Shown one piece after another: positions 1 through 8,644 of a DNA stretch of 64,000 bases. A model generated the notes under the pieces. It was not told the origin of the DNA. It ran no database searches and saw nothing but the letters and a program-made list of their open reading frames with translations. Every line of letters begins with the position of its first letter. The stretch's first letter is position 1. The translations under genes were made by a program, and so were the position numbers. The DNA is from Hymenobacter cyanobacteriorum (GTDB lineage: Bacteria > Bacteroidota > Bacteroidia > Cytophagales > Hymenobacteraceae): assembly GCF_022631375.1 (NCBI RefSeq), contig NZ_JALBGC010000001.1, forward strand, positions 868,001 through 932,000. The letters are read 5' to 3'.

Positions 1-969
1 TTGGAGCCGCTGTTCGCCGTGCTGCGCGACCCCGCCGTGGCCAAGGTGTTTCACTCCTGCAAATCCGACATTCTGTTGCTCGATGAGGTGTTCAGCGTGA
101 ACTGCCTCAACATCGTGGATACCAGCGTGCAGTTTACGCTGCTGGCCGCCGAGGACAATAATATTTCGCTGGGCCGCCTCATTCAGGCTGAGTTGGGCTT
201 TGAAGTCGACAAAGGCGAGCAGAAATCGAACTGGCTGAAGCGCCCGCTCACCGAAGCCCAGAAGGAATACGCCGCCAATGACGTGCTCTACTTGTTCGAG
301 CTCACCGACCGCCTCAGCGCCCGCCTGCAGGAGCTGGGCCGCGCCGACTGGGCCGCCCAGGAAAACCTGGCCCTCGAAGCCGTGCGCTACGGCCGCGACG
401 ACCCGCGCCCGTGGTCGCGCAACGCCGCCAAATACAAGATTTCGAGTCAGGAAATGCCCGTTTTCCGTGAGCTCTATATGCTGCGCGATGCCGTGGCCCG
501 GCAGCTCGACCGCCCGCCCTACCACGTGCTCAGCAACGACCGGCTGGCCGAGCTCACCCGCAACCCCATCGAAACCGCGCTGCAGCTGCGCACCGCCAAC
601 GGCCTGCACCCCGAGCTGAAACGCTCGCCCTACGCCGAGCAGCTGCTGGCCATCGGAACCACCGATTTGGAGCCCGACGCCCCCATTCCGGCCGAGCAGC
701 GCAAGTTCCCGTTCCGCCGCCGCCTCAACGGTCCCGCCGCCGCCCGCGCCGATGCCCGCGAAGCCTTGCTCATGGCCCTAAAAGGGCACCTGGCCGCCGA
801 CCACGGCAGCACCATGGCCAACATGGTGCTCAGCAACCGCCTCATCGCCGACATCATCGAGCTGGGCACCGAGCACGCCCTGCGCCCCTGGCAGCAGCAG
901 TTGCTGAAGGATTCGGCCGCGAAGCACGGAGAGGATTACGCTTCGATTGAAGGGCCGTTTGCGGGCTAG
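1..969 (+). CDS. rnd: Ribonuclease D, 3' part (gene cut by window start)
   Basis: DEDD-family 3'-5' exoribonuclease that trims tRNA and other RNA 3' ends. The visible 322 residues hold exonuclease motif II (HSCKSD, catalytic Asp near residue 23) and motif III (YAAND, residues 90-94, after the typical NWLKRPLT stretch). An HRDC-like nucleic-acid-binding region follows (about residues 150-230), starting near QEMPVFRELYMLRD. Motif I (DxE) must lie upstream of the window, so the TTG at position 1 is not the real start; full-length enzymes are about 370-400 aa. The gene converges with aceA, and the gap is filled by an inverted repeat. Family call is firm. Confidence 0.9.
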   Translation: MEPLFAVLRDPAVAKVFHSCKSDILLLDEVFSVNCLNIVDTSVQFTLLAAEDNNISLGRLIQAELGFEVDKGEQKSNWLKRPLTEAQKEYAANDVLYLFELTDRLSARLQELGRADWAAQENLALEAVRYGRDDPRPWSRNAAKYKISSQEMPVFRELYMLRDAVARQLDRPPYHVLSNDRLAELTRNPIETALQLRTANGLHPELKRSPYAEQLLAIGTTDLEPDAPIPAEQRKFPFRRRLNGPAAARADAREALLMALKGHLAADHGSTMANMVLSNRLIADIIELGTEHALRPWQQQLLKDSAAKHGEDYASIEGPFAG

Positions 970-984
970 CGTAAGAACAGAAAG

Positions 985-1086
985 CAGCACGTCATGCTGA
1001 GCGTAGCCGAAGCATCTCTAACGCAATACTAAAATTGATTAGTTGCGCGGTAGAGATGCTTCGACTGCGCTCAGCATGACGTGCTG
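985..1086. repeat. Inverted repeat, GTCATGCTGAGC family (copy 1)
   Basis: Left arm CAGCACGTCATGCTGAGCG plus the downstream AGCATCTCT block pairs with a right arm ending GCTCAGCATGACGTGCTG. The total span is 102 nt with an A/T-rich loop around 1030. It lies between the converging rnd and aceA genes, so it could end both transcripts, but there is no long T run. It belongs to the same family as 47003-47096 and 55629-55722. Confidence 0.85.
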
Positions 1087-1111
1087 ATTTCCAGCCGGAC
1101 TGTTACTGTTC

Positions 1112-2395
1112 CTAAAACTGCGCCTCCTCCGTGCTGCCCACTAAGGCGGCAGTGCTGGTCTGGTTGCTGGTCACCACATTCTGCACGGCATCGAAGTAGC
1201 CGGTGCCCACGAAAGACTGGTGCTTCACGGCCTGGTAGCCGTCTTTCGCCAGCGCAAATTCCCGTTCCTGCAACTCCGAATAGCCGGCCATACCGCGCTG
1301 GCGGTAGGCCTGGGCCAATTCGAACATGCTGGTATTGAGGGCGTGGAAGCCGGCCAGCGTGATAAACTGAAACTTATAGCCCAGCGCGGCCAGCTCTTCG
1401 CGGAAGGTTTCCATCTGCTCCACGCTCAGCTTCGAAGCCCAGTTGAAGGACGGCGAGCAGTTATAAGCCAATAGCTTGCCGGGGAATTTAGCGTGAACGG
1501 CCTCCGCAAATTTGCGGGCATCGCCCAAGTCGGGGTGCGAGGTTTCCATCCAGATGAGGTCGGCGTAGGGCGCGTAGGCCAGGCCGCGCGCAATGCCGGC
1601 CTCCACGCCGCAGCGGATGCGATAGAAGCCTTCGCTGGTGCGCTCGGCCTCCTGCAAAATGAAGGGCTGGTCGCGCGGGTCCACGTCGGCGGTGAGCAGG
1701 TCGGCCGCGTCGGCATCGGTGCGGGCCACAATGAGCGTGGGCACGCCCAGCACATCGGCGGCCAGCCGGGCCGCCACCAGCTTGTTGATGGCTTCCTGCG
1801 TGGGCACCAGCACCTTGCCGCCCAGGTGGCCGCACTTTTTGGCTGAGGATAATTGGTCTTCAAAGTGCACGCCGGCGGCCCCGGCCTCAATCATCATCTT
1901 CATCAGCTCAAACGCATTCAGGTTGCCCCCAAAGCCAGCCTCGGCATCTGCCACGATGGGCGCGAGGTAATGCACGTCGCTCCGCCCGTCGAGGTGCTGT
2001 ATCTGGTCGGCCCGCAGCAGGGCGTTGTTGATGCGACGCACCACGGCCGGCACGCTGTCGACGGGGTACAGGCTTTGGTCGGGGTACATGTGGCCGGCGC
2101 CGTTGGCATCGGCCGCCACCTGCCAGCCGCTGAGGTAGATGGCCAGCAGCCCGGCCTGCACCTCCTGCACGGCTTGGTTGCCGGTGAGCGCGCCCAGCCC
2201 GGCCACGTACTCGCGGGTGTGCAGCAGTTCCCAGAGCCGCTCGGCTCCCTGCCGCGCCAGCGAGTATTCGATGTGCACGGAGCCCTGCAGCTTCACCACA
2301 TCGGCGGGCGAGTATGGGCGCTGGATGCCAATCCAGCGGGGATTGTGGGCCCAGTCGAGGGCAATTTCGGCGGCGCGTTGGGTGTGCGTTTTCAT
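1112..2395 (-). CDS. aceA: Isocitrate lyase
   Basis: Cleaves isocitrate to glyoxylate and succinate, the first step of the glyoxylate shunt, in the cytoplasm. The 427-aa length matches the bacterial family (E. coli 434 aa). The catalytic KKCGH motif is at about residues 186-190, and the substrate region [10 protein letters not shown] lies before it. The ATG at 2395 ([11 protein letters not shown]) is preferred to an upstream TTG because family similarity begins there. It lies downstream of aceB on the same strand. The 286-nt gap contains a nested inverted repeat (2504-2663), so separate or attenuated expression is possible. No clear promoter was seen directly upstream. Confidence 0.96.
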   Translation of the reverse strand: MKTHTQRAAEIALDWAHNPRWIGIQRPYSPADVVKLQGSVHIEYSLARQGAERLWELLHTREYVAGLGALTGNQAVQEVQAGLLAIYLSGWQVAADANGAGHMYPDQSLYPVDSVPAVVRRINNALLRADQIQHLDGRSDVHYLAPIVADAEAGFGGNLNAFELMKMMIEAGAAGVHFEDQLSSAKKCGHLGGKVLVPTQEAINKLVAARLAADVLGVPTLIVARTDADAADLLTADVDPRDQPFILQEAERTSEGFYRIRCGVEAGIARGLAYAPYADLIWMETSHPDLGDARKFAEAVHAKFPGKLLAYNCSPSFNWASKLSVEQMETFREELAALGYKFQFITLAGFHALNTSMFELAQAYRQRGMAGYSELQEREFALAKDGYQAVKHQSFVGTGYFDAVQNVVTSNQTSTAALVGSTEEAQF

Positions 2396-2503
2396 GGGAA
2401 TTGGGTTGAATGGTGGACGGTTGGAATTGGGCAAAGAGGTACCGAGCTGCCTGTAGGGCGGCTTTTTTTTATGAGGATTAGGTTGGAATGGCGGGCAGTT
2501 GCC

Positions 2504-2663
2504 GCTGGCCGCAGTCTAAGCGTAGCGACGACTGAGCGCCGGACGTGAAGTGAGTTTGCAACTCACGGCCGCAGCGCGGCCATCAATGGCCAAACTATTA
2601 GCGAGTTGCAAACTCGCTTTACAATGGACTCGCAGTCGTCGCTGCGCTTAGACTGCGGCCAGC
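2504..2663. repeat. Nested inverted repeat between aceB and aceA
   Basis: The outer arms, GCTGGCCGCAGTCTAAGCG and its near-perfect complement ending at 2663, enclose inner palindromic blocks: TGAGTTTGCAACTCA near 2551 and GCGAGTTGCAAACTCGC near 2601. The element is unlike the GTCAT family. It starts just after the aceB stop and could fold in the aceB-aceA transcript. Confidence 0.8.
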
Positions 2664-2681
2664 AGAAGACGCCAAATCGGC

Positions 2682-4307
2682 TTACGTCAGCTGCTCGTAG
2701 GCCGGTACGGTCAGGAATTCGATGAACTGCGGGCTCATCACCAGCTTATCGAAAAGGCGGGCTGCTGCCACGAAATGGCCATTTTCAAAAGCCTCTTCCC
2801 CTACCAGCGCTTTGATTTTCTCCAGCTGCCCGGGCACCAGCGAGCGGTAAAGCTCGGTAGTCATGGAGCGGCCATCGGCCAGCGTGGTGCCCGGTGTGTG
2901 CAGCCACTGCCACACCTGCGCCCGGCTGATTTCGGCCGTGGCGGCGTCCTCCATCAGGTTATAAATCGGCACGCAGCCGTTGCCGCCCAGCCACGAGGCC
3001 AGGTATTGAATGGCTACGTCGATGTTCAGCTTCAAGCCGTCTTCGGTAATGTTGCCTTGTGGGGCTTTCACCAAATCGGCGGCCGTCACATGCACATCGG
3101 GGCGCTTATTTTCGATTTGGTTGGGGCCGGGCATGAGGCGGTTGAAGACTTCCAGCGCCACCGGCACCAGGCCGGGGTGCGCCACCCAGGTGCCGTCGTG
3201 GCCGTTGGTGGCTTCGCGGATTTTATCCTGGCGCACTTTCTCCAGGGCCACATCGTTGGCGGCGGGGTCGTTCTTGATGGGAATCTGGGCAGCCATGCCG
3301 CCGATTGCATGCACACCCCGGCGGTGGCAGGTTTGCACCACCAGCGCCGAGTACGCGGCCATGAAGGGCACAGTCATCGTCACCTCGGCGCGGTTGGGCA
3401 GCCGGAACTCCGGGTTCAAACCCAGGCGCTTGATGTAGCTGAAAATGTAGTCCCAGCGCCCGCAATTCAGGCCCGCGCTGTGCTCGCGCAGTTCGTATAG
3501 AATTTCGTTCAGCTCGAAAGCGGCCGGCAGGGTTTCAATCAGCACGGTGGCTTTGATAACGCACTTCGGCTGTTTCAGCGACCATTGGGCGAAGCCAAAT
3601 ACGTCGTTCCAGAGCCGGGCTTCGAGGTGGCTTTCGAGCTTGGGCAGGTAGAAATACGGGCCGGTGCCGCGGGCGCACAGCTCGTGGGCGTTGTGGAAAT
3701 AATAGAGCCCAAAGTCCAGTAGCGCGGCACTGATGGGCTCGCCATCGACCAGAATGTGCTTCTCAAGCAAGTGCCAGCCGCGCGGTCGCACCATGAGCAC
3801 AGCAGTTTTCTCGTTCAGCTTATACTCCTTGGTGGGCGTGCTGAGCGAGATAGTGCGGCGCACGGCATCGCGCAGGTTAAGCTGGCCCTGGATGACGTTG
3901 TCCCAGGTCGGGGCATTCGAGTCCTCCAAATCGGCCATGAACACGCTGGCCCCGGAGTTCAGCGCGTTGATAATCATCTTGCGCTCCACGGGGCCGGTGA
4001 TTTCCACGCGGCGGTCAAGCAGGTCCGACGGCAGCGGTGCCACGGTCCATTCCTGCTCGCGCAGGCGCTGGGTTTCGGGCAGAAAATCGGGCAGGATGCC
4101 GGCGGCGAAATTGGCCTGGCGCTCGGCGCGACGGGCCAACAGGGCCCGACGGGTGCCGTCGAAGCGGCGGTGCAGCTCAGCCACGAAGGCCAGGGCCGAG
4201 GGCGTAAGAATTTCGGCAAAGGCCGGCGAATAGGTACCAAGGACTTTCACCCGCTCGGGGGTGAGGTAGGTGGGCGTCGGGGCGGGGGCAACGTCGGTGA
4301 AAGTCAT
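2682..4307 (-). CDS. aceB: Malate synthase A
   Basis: Condenses glyoxylate with acetyl-CoA to malate, the second glyoxylate-shunt enzyme. The 541-aa product matches malate synthase A (E. coli 533 aa). Visible landmarks are [42 protein letters not shown] (active-site Arg region) and the family signature [18 protein letters not shown]. It is first in the aceB-aceA minus-strand pair and divergent from the regulator at 4602. A TATGTTTG -7 element lies at 4402-4395, and the 20-bp palindrome 4421-4440 covers its -33 region. Confidence 0.96.
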   Translation of the reverse strand: MTFTDVAPAPTPTYLTPERVKVLGTYSPAFAEILTPSALAFVAELHRRFDGTRRALLARRAERQANFAAGILPDFLPETQRLREQEWTVAPLPSDLLDRRVEITGPVERKMIINALNSGASVFMADLEDSNAPTWDNVIQGQLNLRDAVRRTISLSTPTKEYKLNEKTAVLMVRPRGWHLLEKHILVDGEPISAALLDFGLYYFHNAHELCARGTGPYFYLPKLESHLEARLWNDVFGFAQWSLKQPKCVIKATVLIETLPAAFELNEILYELREHSAGLNCGRWDYIFSYIKRLGLNPEFRLPNRAEVTMTVPFMAAYSALVVQTCHRRGVHAIGGMAAQIPIKNDPAANDVALEKVRQDKIREATNGHDGTWVAHPGLVPVALEVFNRLMPGPNQIENKRPDVHVTAADLVKAPQGNITEDGLKLNIDVAIQYLASWLGGNGCVPIYNLMEDAATAEISRAQVWQWLHTPGTTLADGRSMTTELYRSLVPGQLEKIKALVGEEAFENGHFVAAARLFDKLVMSPQFIEFLTVPAYEQLT

Positions 4308-4394
4308 ACTTTATGATGTGAAAATGTGGGAATAGGGAAATGGGAAAATATCCTTGGGCGGCTTGCTCTCACTTCTCTTGCACCGCGACCAATA

Positions 4395-4402
4395 CAAACA
4401 TA
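4395..4402 (-). promoter_or_regulatory. Candidate -7 element of aceB
   Basis: On the minus strand this reads TATGTTTG, a full match to the Bacteroidota TAnnTTTG consensus, 87 nt before the aceB ATG. No TTG is found at the expected -33 position; the palindrome lies there instead, which suggests activator or repressor control. Confidence 0.5.
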
Positions 4403-4420
4403 GTGAAGCGAATTTAAATA

Positions 4421-4440
4421 TTTAGCGAATATTCGCTAAA
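4421..4440. promoter_or_regulatory. Perfect 20-bp palindrome, candidate operator
   Basis: TTTAGCGAATATTCGCTAAA is identical to its reverse complement. It sits between divergent aceB and the ScfR/RamB-like regulator gene, near the -33 position for both candidate promoters. A partial copy, AGCGAAT, occurs at 4407-4413, so there may be a second half-site. The likely ligand is the regulator encoded at 4602. That is inference from position and family. Confidence 0.65.
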
Positions 4441-4463
4441 ATCAGAAAATTTGCTTCTGCCCT

Positions 4464-4471
4464 TACCTTTG
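4464..4471 (+). promoter_or_regulatory. Candidate -7 element of the regulator gene
   Basis: TACCTTTG matches TAnnTTTG. A transcript would begin near 4476, leaving a leader of about 125 nt. The palindrome ends 23 nt upstream, so autoregulation is plausible. Confidence 0.5.
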
Positions 4472-4601
4472 CCTCCCCGTTGGTTCGATTTTAAATTGTG
4501 CCATTGCGGCTTGAAACGGCTTTTTGCGGCGGCAAGCAGTTGCTACTCCGACCAAAATAAATTTCTCCCGTTTCCACATCGCCTCATTTTCACATCAAAA
4601 G

Positions 4602-6101
4602 ATGCTCAATCACGGCCAGGTCGTTCGCCTCATTTTTGGCCTCAAGCTGCGCGAGCTGCGGCAGGAGCGCAGCCTGAGCCCGGCCGAGCTGGCGCGGGTC
4701 TGCGACGTGAGTGTGAGCTACCTCAATGAGATTGAGAAGGGCAAAAAATACCCCAAGGCCGATAAGATTCTGAGTTTGAGCAAGGCCCTCGATGTGCGCT
4801 ACGACCAGCTCACCTCGCTGGAGCTGCCGCGCCGGCTGGAACCCATTGGTGAACTATTGAACTCCAAGCTGCTGAAGGAATTCCCGCTGGAGATGTACGG
4901 GCTGGAGCCGGCCCGCATCATCGAGCTGATTGCCAACGCGCCGGCCCGGATGAACGCCTTCATCAGCACCATTTTCGAGATTGCGCGCAACTACGAAATG
5001 CGCCAGGAGCACCTGTTTCTGGCCGCGCTGCGCTCGTTTCAGGAGATGCACGACAACTACTTCGAGGACCTGGAGCAGGACGTGCGCGCCTTCGTGGGCA
5101 GCCACCAGCTGAGCACCGCCGCGCCGTTCGACCTCGGCCAGCTGGAGCGCGTGCTGACCCAGGAATACGGTTACACCCTCGACCGCGAAACCTTGGGCCG
5201 GCACGCCGTGGCCACTCAGGCGCGGCTGCGGAGCGTGTTTCAGCCCAAAACCAAGCGCCTGCTGCTGCGGCCGGGGCTGAGCCGGGGCCAGCAGGCTTTC
5301 GTGCTGGGCCGCGAGGTGGCCTTCAATTATCTGAAACTGACGGAGCGGCCCTACGTGAGCAGCAGCCTGCAGGTACGGTCGTTTGATGAGGTGCTGAATA
5401 ACTTCAAGGCCTCCTATTTTGCCGGGGCGCTGCTGATGGAGGAGGAAAGCCTTTTGCGCGATGTGAAGAAGTTTTTCGGCGCCAAAAAGTGGCAGCCCGA
5501 GCTGCTGCTGAACCTGCTGACGCAGTACGACGTGAGCCCCGAGATGTTTATGCAGCGCCTCACCACGCTGCTACCGCGCCATTTCGGGCTGCAAAGCCTG
5601 TTCTTCCTGCGCTTCGACCAGGCCGACGCCACCGCGCCCTACGAGCTGACCAAGGAGCTGCACCTGGCCCGCCTGCACAACCCCCACGGCAACGAGCTGA
5701 ACGAGCACTACTGCCGCCGCTGGGTGAGTTTGCGCCTGATGCAGGAAGCCCGCGCTCTACCCCTGCCCGACACTGCCGAAGCGCCCGTGACCGTGGCCGG
5801 CGCCCAGAAGTCGCGCTACTTCGGCACCGACGACGAGTACCTGTGCTTCACGCTGGCCCGCGCCGGCACCCCCACCCAGGTGGCCCTGAGCGTGACCGTG
5901 GGCCTGCGCTGCGACGACAACCTGAAGCAGCACGTTCGCTTCCTGGCCGACCCGGCCCTCCCCTTCCGCATCGTGAACGAAACCTGCGAACGCTGCCCGA
6001 TTGCCGACTGCGAGTCGCGCGCAGCGGCCCCCACCGAAATTGTGCGGCTGGCCGAGCGGGCGGCGTTTGAAGCGGCCGTGGCGGAGCTGGTGGCGGGGTA
6101 A
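4602..6101 (+). CDS. XRE-type short-chain acyl metabolism regulator (RamB/PrpR/ScfR family)
   Basis: A 499-aa transcription factor. Residues 5-65 form a helix-turn-helix (LKLRELRQERSLSPAELARV then SVSYLNEIEKGKKYP). The middle is the IrrE-like segment, where the usual zinc-protease HExxH is replaced by VLGREVAF, so peptidase activity is unlikely. The C-terminus has a Cys cluster, CERCPIADC, as in the DUF2083 domain. Known relatives RamB and PrpR control isocitrate lyase, malate synthase and propionate genes, and mycobacterial PrpR carries an iron-sulfur cluster in this region. Divergence from aceBA supports the same role. ATG 4602 is chosen because the HTH starts just after it; an in-frame ATG at 4524 would add 26 unlike residues. 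Confidence 0.85.
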   Translation: MLNHGQVVRLIFGLKLRELRQERSLSPAELARVCDVSVSYLNEIEKGKKYPKADKILSLSKALDVRYDQLTSLELPRRLEPIGELLNSKLLKEFPLEMYGLEPARIIELIANAPARMNAFISTIFEIARNYEMRQEHLFLAALRSFQEMHDNYFEDLEQDVRAFVGSHQLSTAAPFDLGQLERVLTQEYGYTLDRETLGRHAVATQARLRSVFQPKTKRLLLRPGLSRGQQAFVLGREVAFNYLKLTERPYVSSSLQVRSFDEVLNNFKASYFAGALLMEEESLLRDVKKFFGAKKWQPELLLNLLTQYDVSPEMFMQRLTTLLPRHFGLQSLFFLRFDQADATAPYELTKELHLARLHNPHGNELNEHYCRRWVSLRLMQEARALPLPDTAEAPVTVAGAQKSRYFGTDDEYLCFTLARAGTPTQVALSVTVGLRCDDNLKQHVRFLADPALPFRIVNETCERCPIADCESRAAAPTEIVRLAERAAFEAAVAELVAG

Positions 6102-6149
6102 GCTCCCACGCACCGCCTTAACTTTACGGTTCAAGCATTCTCCGTTCTT

Positions 6150-7196
6150 TTGGCCAAACCCGCCCGCCGCCTTCTCCCCTTCCTGCTGTTGCTCGCGCTG
6201 CTCGTCGCCGCCGGCAGCTATGCCGCTTGGCGCGTGGCTTACCGCTCCAACGTCACGGCCTTTGCTGAGGGGCCGGCTTACCTCTACATCCGCACAGGCA
6301 CGGGCTACGCGGCGGTGCTCGATTCGCTGCAAAAACACGAGCTGCTCATCGAGCCGGCCACCTTCCGCTGGGTGGCCGAGCACCACGACTACCCGGCCCA
6401 CGTGCAGCCCGGCCGCTACCGTCTGGAGCCCGGCATGGGCAACATCGACCTGGTGAAGATGCTGCTGTTTGGCCATCAGGACACGGTCAAGTTCGAGCTT
6501 AAGCCTTTCCATTACATCGAGCAGCTGCCGCGCAAGGTGTGCGGCCGGCTCGAAACGGACTCCTTCAAACTCGAATTGATGCTGGGCGACAATGCCGGCC
6601 TGCTGGCCCGCTACCACCTCGATACCTGCACCATCCGCACCATGTTCATTCCGGGGCAGTACCGGCTGCTGTGGAACACCAGCGCGCCGGTTTTCCTCGA
6701 TTCGGTGGCCGCCCGCTACCGGCGCTTCTGGCGGCCCGAACGCCAAAAGCGGGCCGATTCGCTGAAAATGACGCGCACGCAGGTGAGCGTGCTGGCCAGC
6801 ATTGTGCAGCGCGAAACGGCCCAGCCCACCGACAAGCCGCTTATTGCCGCCGTTTACCTTAACCGCCTGCGCAACGGCCAGCCCCTGCAGGCCGACCCCA
6901 CCCTGCTGTGGCCCCTGCACGGCCTGGGCACCCGCAAGCGCGTGCTGAACGTGGACAAAAAAGTCGATTCGCCCTACAACACCTACCGCCACAAGGGCCT
7001 GCCGCCCGGCCCCATCACCACGCCGCTACCCGGCTCGCTGCTGGCCGTGCTGAAGCCGGCGCATAATAAAAACCTGTTTTTCTGCGCCCGTCCCGACGGC
7101 AGCGGCTTCTCCGACTTCGCCGAAACCTACGCTCAGCACAAGCTGAATGCCCGCCGCTACCAGCATCGGCTCGACAGCCTCGGGGTGAAGCGGTAG
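6150..7196 (+). CDS. mltG: Endolytic murein transglycosylase MltG
   Basis: Inner-membrane lytic transglycosylase that cuts nascent peptidoglycan strands and sets glycan length. The protein has 348 aa: a membrane anchor at residues 8-27, a LysM-like region, then the YceG catalytic domain. The catalytic Glu is at about residue 222 in SIVQRET, followed by LQADPTLLW and SPYNTYRHKGLPPGPI, all family landmarks. TTG at 6150 is the only start that keeps a complete signal anchor. It follows the regulator by 48 nt but is probably unrelated functionally. Start codon is uncertain by a few residues. Confidence 0.93.
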   Translation: MAKPARRLLPFLLLLALLVAAGSYAAWRVAYRSNVTAFAEGPAYLYIRTGTGYAAVLDSLQKHELLIEPATFRWVAEHHDYPAHVQPGRYRLEPGMGNIDLVKMLLFGHQDTVKFELKPFHYIEQLPRKVCGRLETDSFKLELMLGDNAGLLARYHLDTCTIRTMFIPGQYRLLWNTSAPVFLDSVAARYRRFWRPERQKRADSLKMTRTQVSVLASIVQRETAQPTDKPLIAAVYLNRLRNGQPLQADPTLLWPLHGLGTRKRVLNVDKKVDSPYNTYRHKGLPPGPITTPLPGSLLAVLKPAHNKNLFFCARPDGSGFSDFAETYAQHKLNARRYQHRLDSLGVKR

Positions 7197-7327
7197 CCGA
7201 ACGGCAGCCGACTGCGAAAGCAACGCTGTTCAGCACCTTTCCGCGGATAACCGAGTGCTGAAAACAATCAGCGCCCTTTTGATGGCATTCCCTTACGAAT
7301 CAGCAGCGATGCTAGCCGGCGGTTGTG

Positions 7328-7335
7328 TACATTTG
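7328..7335 (+). promoter_or_regulatory. Candidate -7 element of the FadL-like gene
   Basis: TACATTTG, a full match to TAnnTTTG, 28 nt before the ATG at 7364. No convincing -33 TTG was seen. Confidence 0.45.
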
Positions 7336-7363
7336 TTTCCCAATTTTCCGCCAAACCGTCCGT

Positions 7364-8608
7364 ATGCGTCAACCTCTTCTTTTTCTGATTCCTGTCTTCT
7401 GTGGACTGACGGCTTCGGCCGGCGGATTTGACACCGGCCCGCAGGGGGCCCGGATACTGGGCCTGGGCGGGGCCAGTACGGCCTACATCAACAGCATTGC
7501 GGGCCTGAGCGTGAACCCCGGCCTGCTGAGCCAGTGGGGCGACTCGCTCACGCGCCTGAGCTTCGGCGGCATCGGCCAGCTTCGGCGCTCCTCCTTCATC
7601 GGCCAGGACACCTACCAGCGCACCGACCAGGAGCTGGCCGTGCAGCCCGGCGGCTACTTCTACGCCACCCGCGCCCTGAACAAGCGCGTGACCCTGGGCC
7701 TGAGCCTGACCACGCCCTACGGCTACCACACCAAGTGGCCCGATACCTGGGAGGGCCGCGCCGTGATTCAGGAAAGCCGCCTCAATACCTACTTCGTGCA
7801 GCCCACGGTGGCGTTTAAGCTGAACGAGAATTTCGGAGCCGGCGTCGGGTTCATCTACGCCTACGGCAAATACTCGCAGCGCCGCGCGCTGGGCCAGTAC
7901 GACGACCCCTCGGCCAATGCCCAGCTCAGCGCCAGCGGCTCGGGCTACGGCCTGAGCGCGGGCCTGTACGGCCGCACCGGCGACAACCTTTCGTTCGGCA
8001 TCAGCTACCGCACCGGGGTCAACCTCAAGCTCAAAGACGGCACCAGCACCTACGCCGGCGTGCCCGCCCGCGACGCGGCCCAGCTACCGGCCAGCACCGG
8101 CCTCAACACGCAAATCAATCTGCCCAACGTGGTTTCGGTGGGCATTGCCGACCGCATCAACAAGCAGATGCTGCTCACCTTTGACTTCACCCTCACCGGC
8201 TGGAGCAACCTCGATTCGCTGAAGCTCGACTTGGCCGCCAACGGCAGCCAGCCCGCCCGCCGCGTGAACCAGCCGCGCCGCTACGAAGACGCCATGACCT
8301 TCCGCATCGGGGCCGAGTACCAGGTGAACCCCAAGCTGACGCTGCTGGCCGGCGTACGCTACGACGAAACCCCCATCCGCGACGAGTTCATCAACCCCGA
8401 GTTCATCGATGCCAACCGCCTGGGCGTATCGGCCGGCCTGGTGTACCAGCTCACCCAGCGCCTCAACCTTGAAGGCGCGTACTCCTTCGAGTACGGCCAG
8501 CAGCGCATTGCCCGCACCAACCCGCTTAGCGCGCAGGTAGCCAACATCGGCGGCAGCTACCGTTTGGCGGTGCAAACGGCTTCGCTGGGCGTGGCCATGG
8601 CTTTTTAA
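7364..8608 (+). CDS. OmpP1/FadL/TodX-family outer-membrane transport protein
   Basis: A 414-aa beta-barrel protein expected to take up hydrophobic compounds. A signal peptide (about residues 1-18, ending TASAGG) is followed by the FadL N-terminal pattern: GPQGARILGLGGASTAY, NPGLLSQ, and SLTTPYGYHTKWPD. Alternating amphipathic strands run to the C-terminus, which ends in Phe (GVAMAF), the usual barrel insertion signal. ATG 7364 starts the signal peptide; codons upstream do not fit one. The lipoprotein at 8645 follows by 36 nt and probably shares the transcript, which ends at the hairpin 10063-10113. The substrate is unknown. Confidence 0.88.
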   Translation: MRQPLLFLIPVFCGLTASAGGFDTGPQGARILGLGGASTAYINSIAGLSVNPGLLSQWGDSLTRLSFGGIGQLRRSSFIGQDTYQRTDQELAVQPGGYFYATRALNKRVTLGLSLTTPYGYHTKWPDTWEGRAVIQESRLNTYFVQPTVAFKLNENFGAGVGFIYAYGKYSQRRALGQYDDPSANAQLSASGSGYGLSAGLYGRTGDNLSFGISYRTGVNLKLKDGTSTYAGVPARDAAQLPASTGLNTQINLPNVVSVGIADRINKQMLLTFDFTLTGWSNLDSLKLDLAANGSQPARRVNQPRRYEDAMTFRIGAEYQVNPKLTLLAGVRYDETPIRDEFINPEFIDANRLGVSAGLVYQLTQRLNLEGAYSFEYGQQRIARTNPLSAQVANIGGSYRLAVQTASLGVAMAF

Positions 8609-8644
8609 GTACCTTCTTCTTCGGTCCTCTTTCGCTTTTTTATC

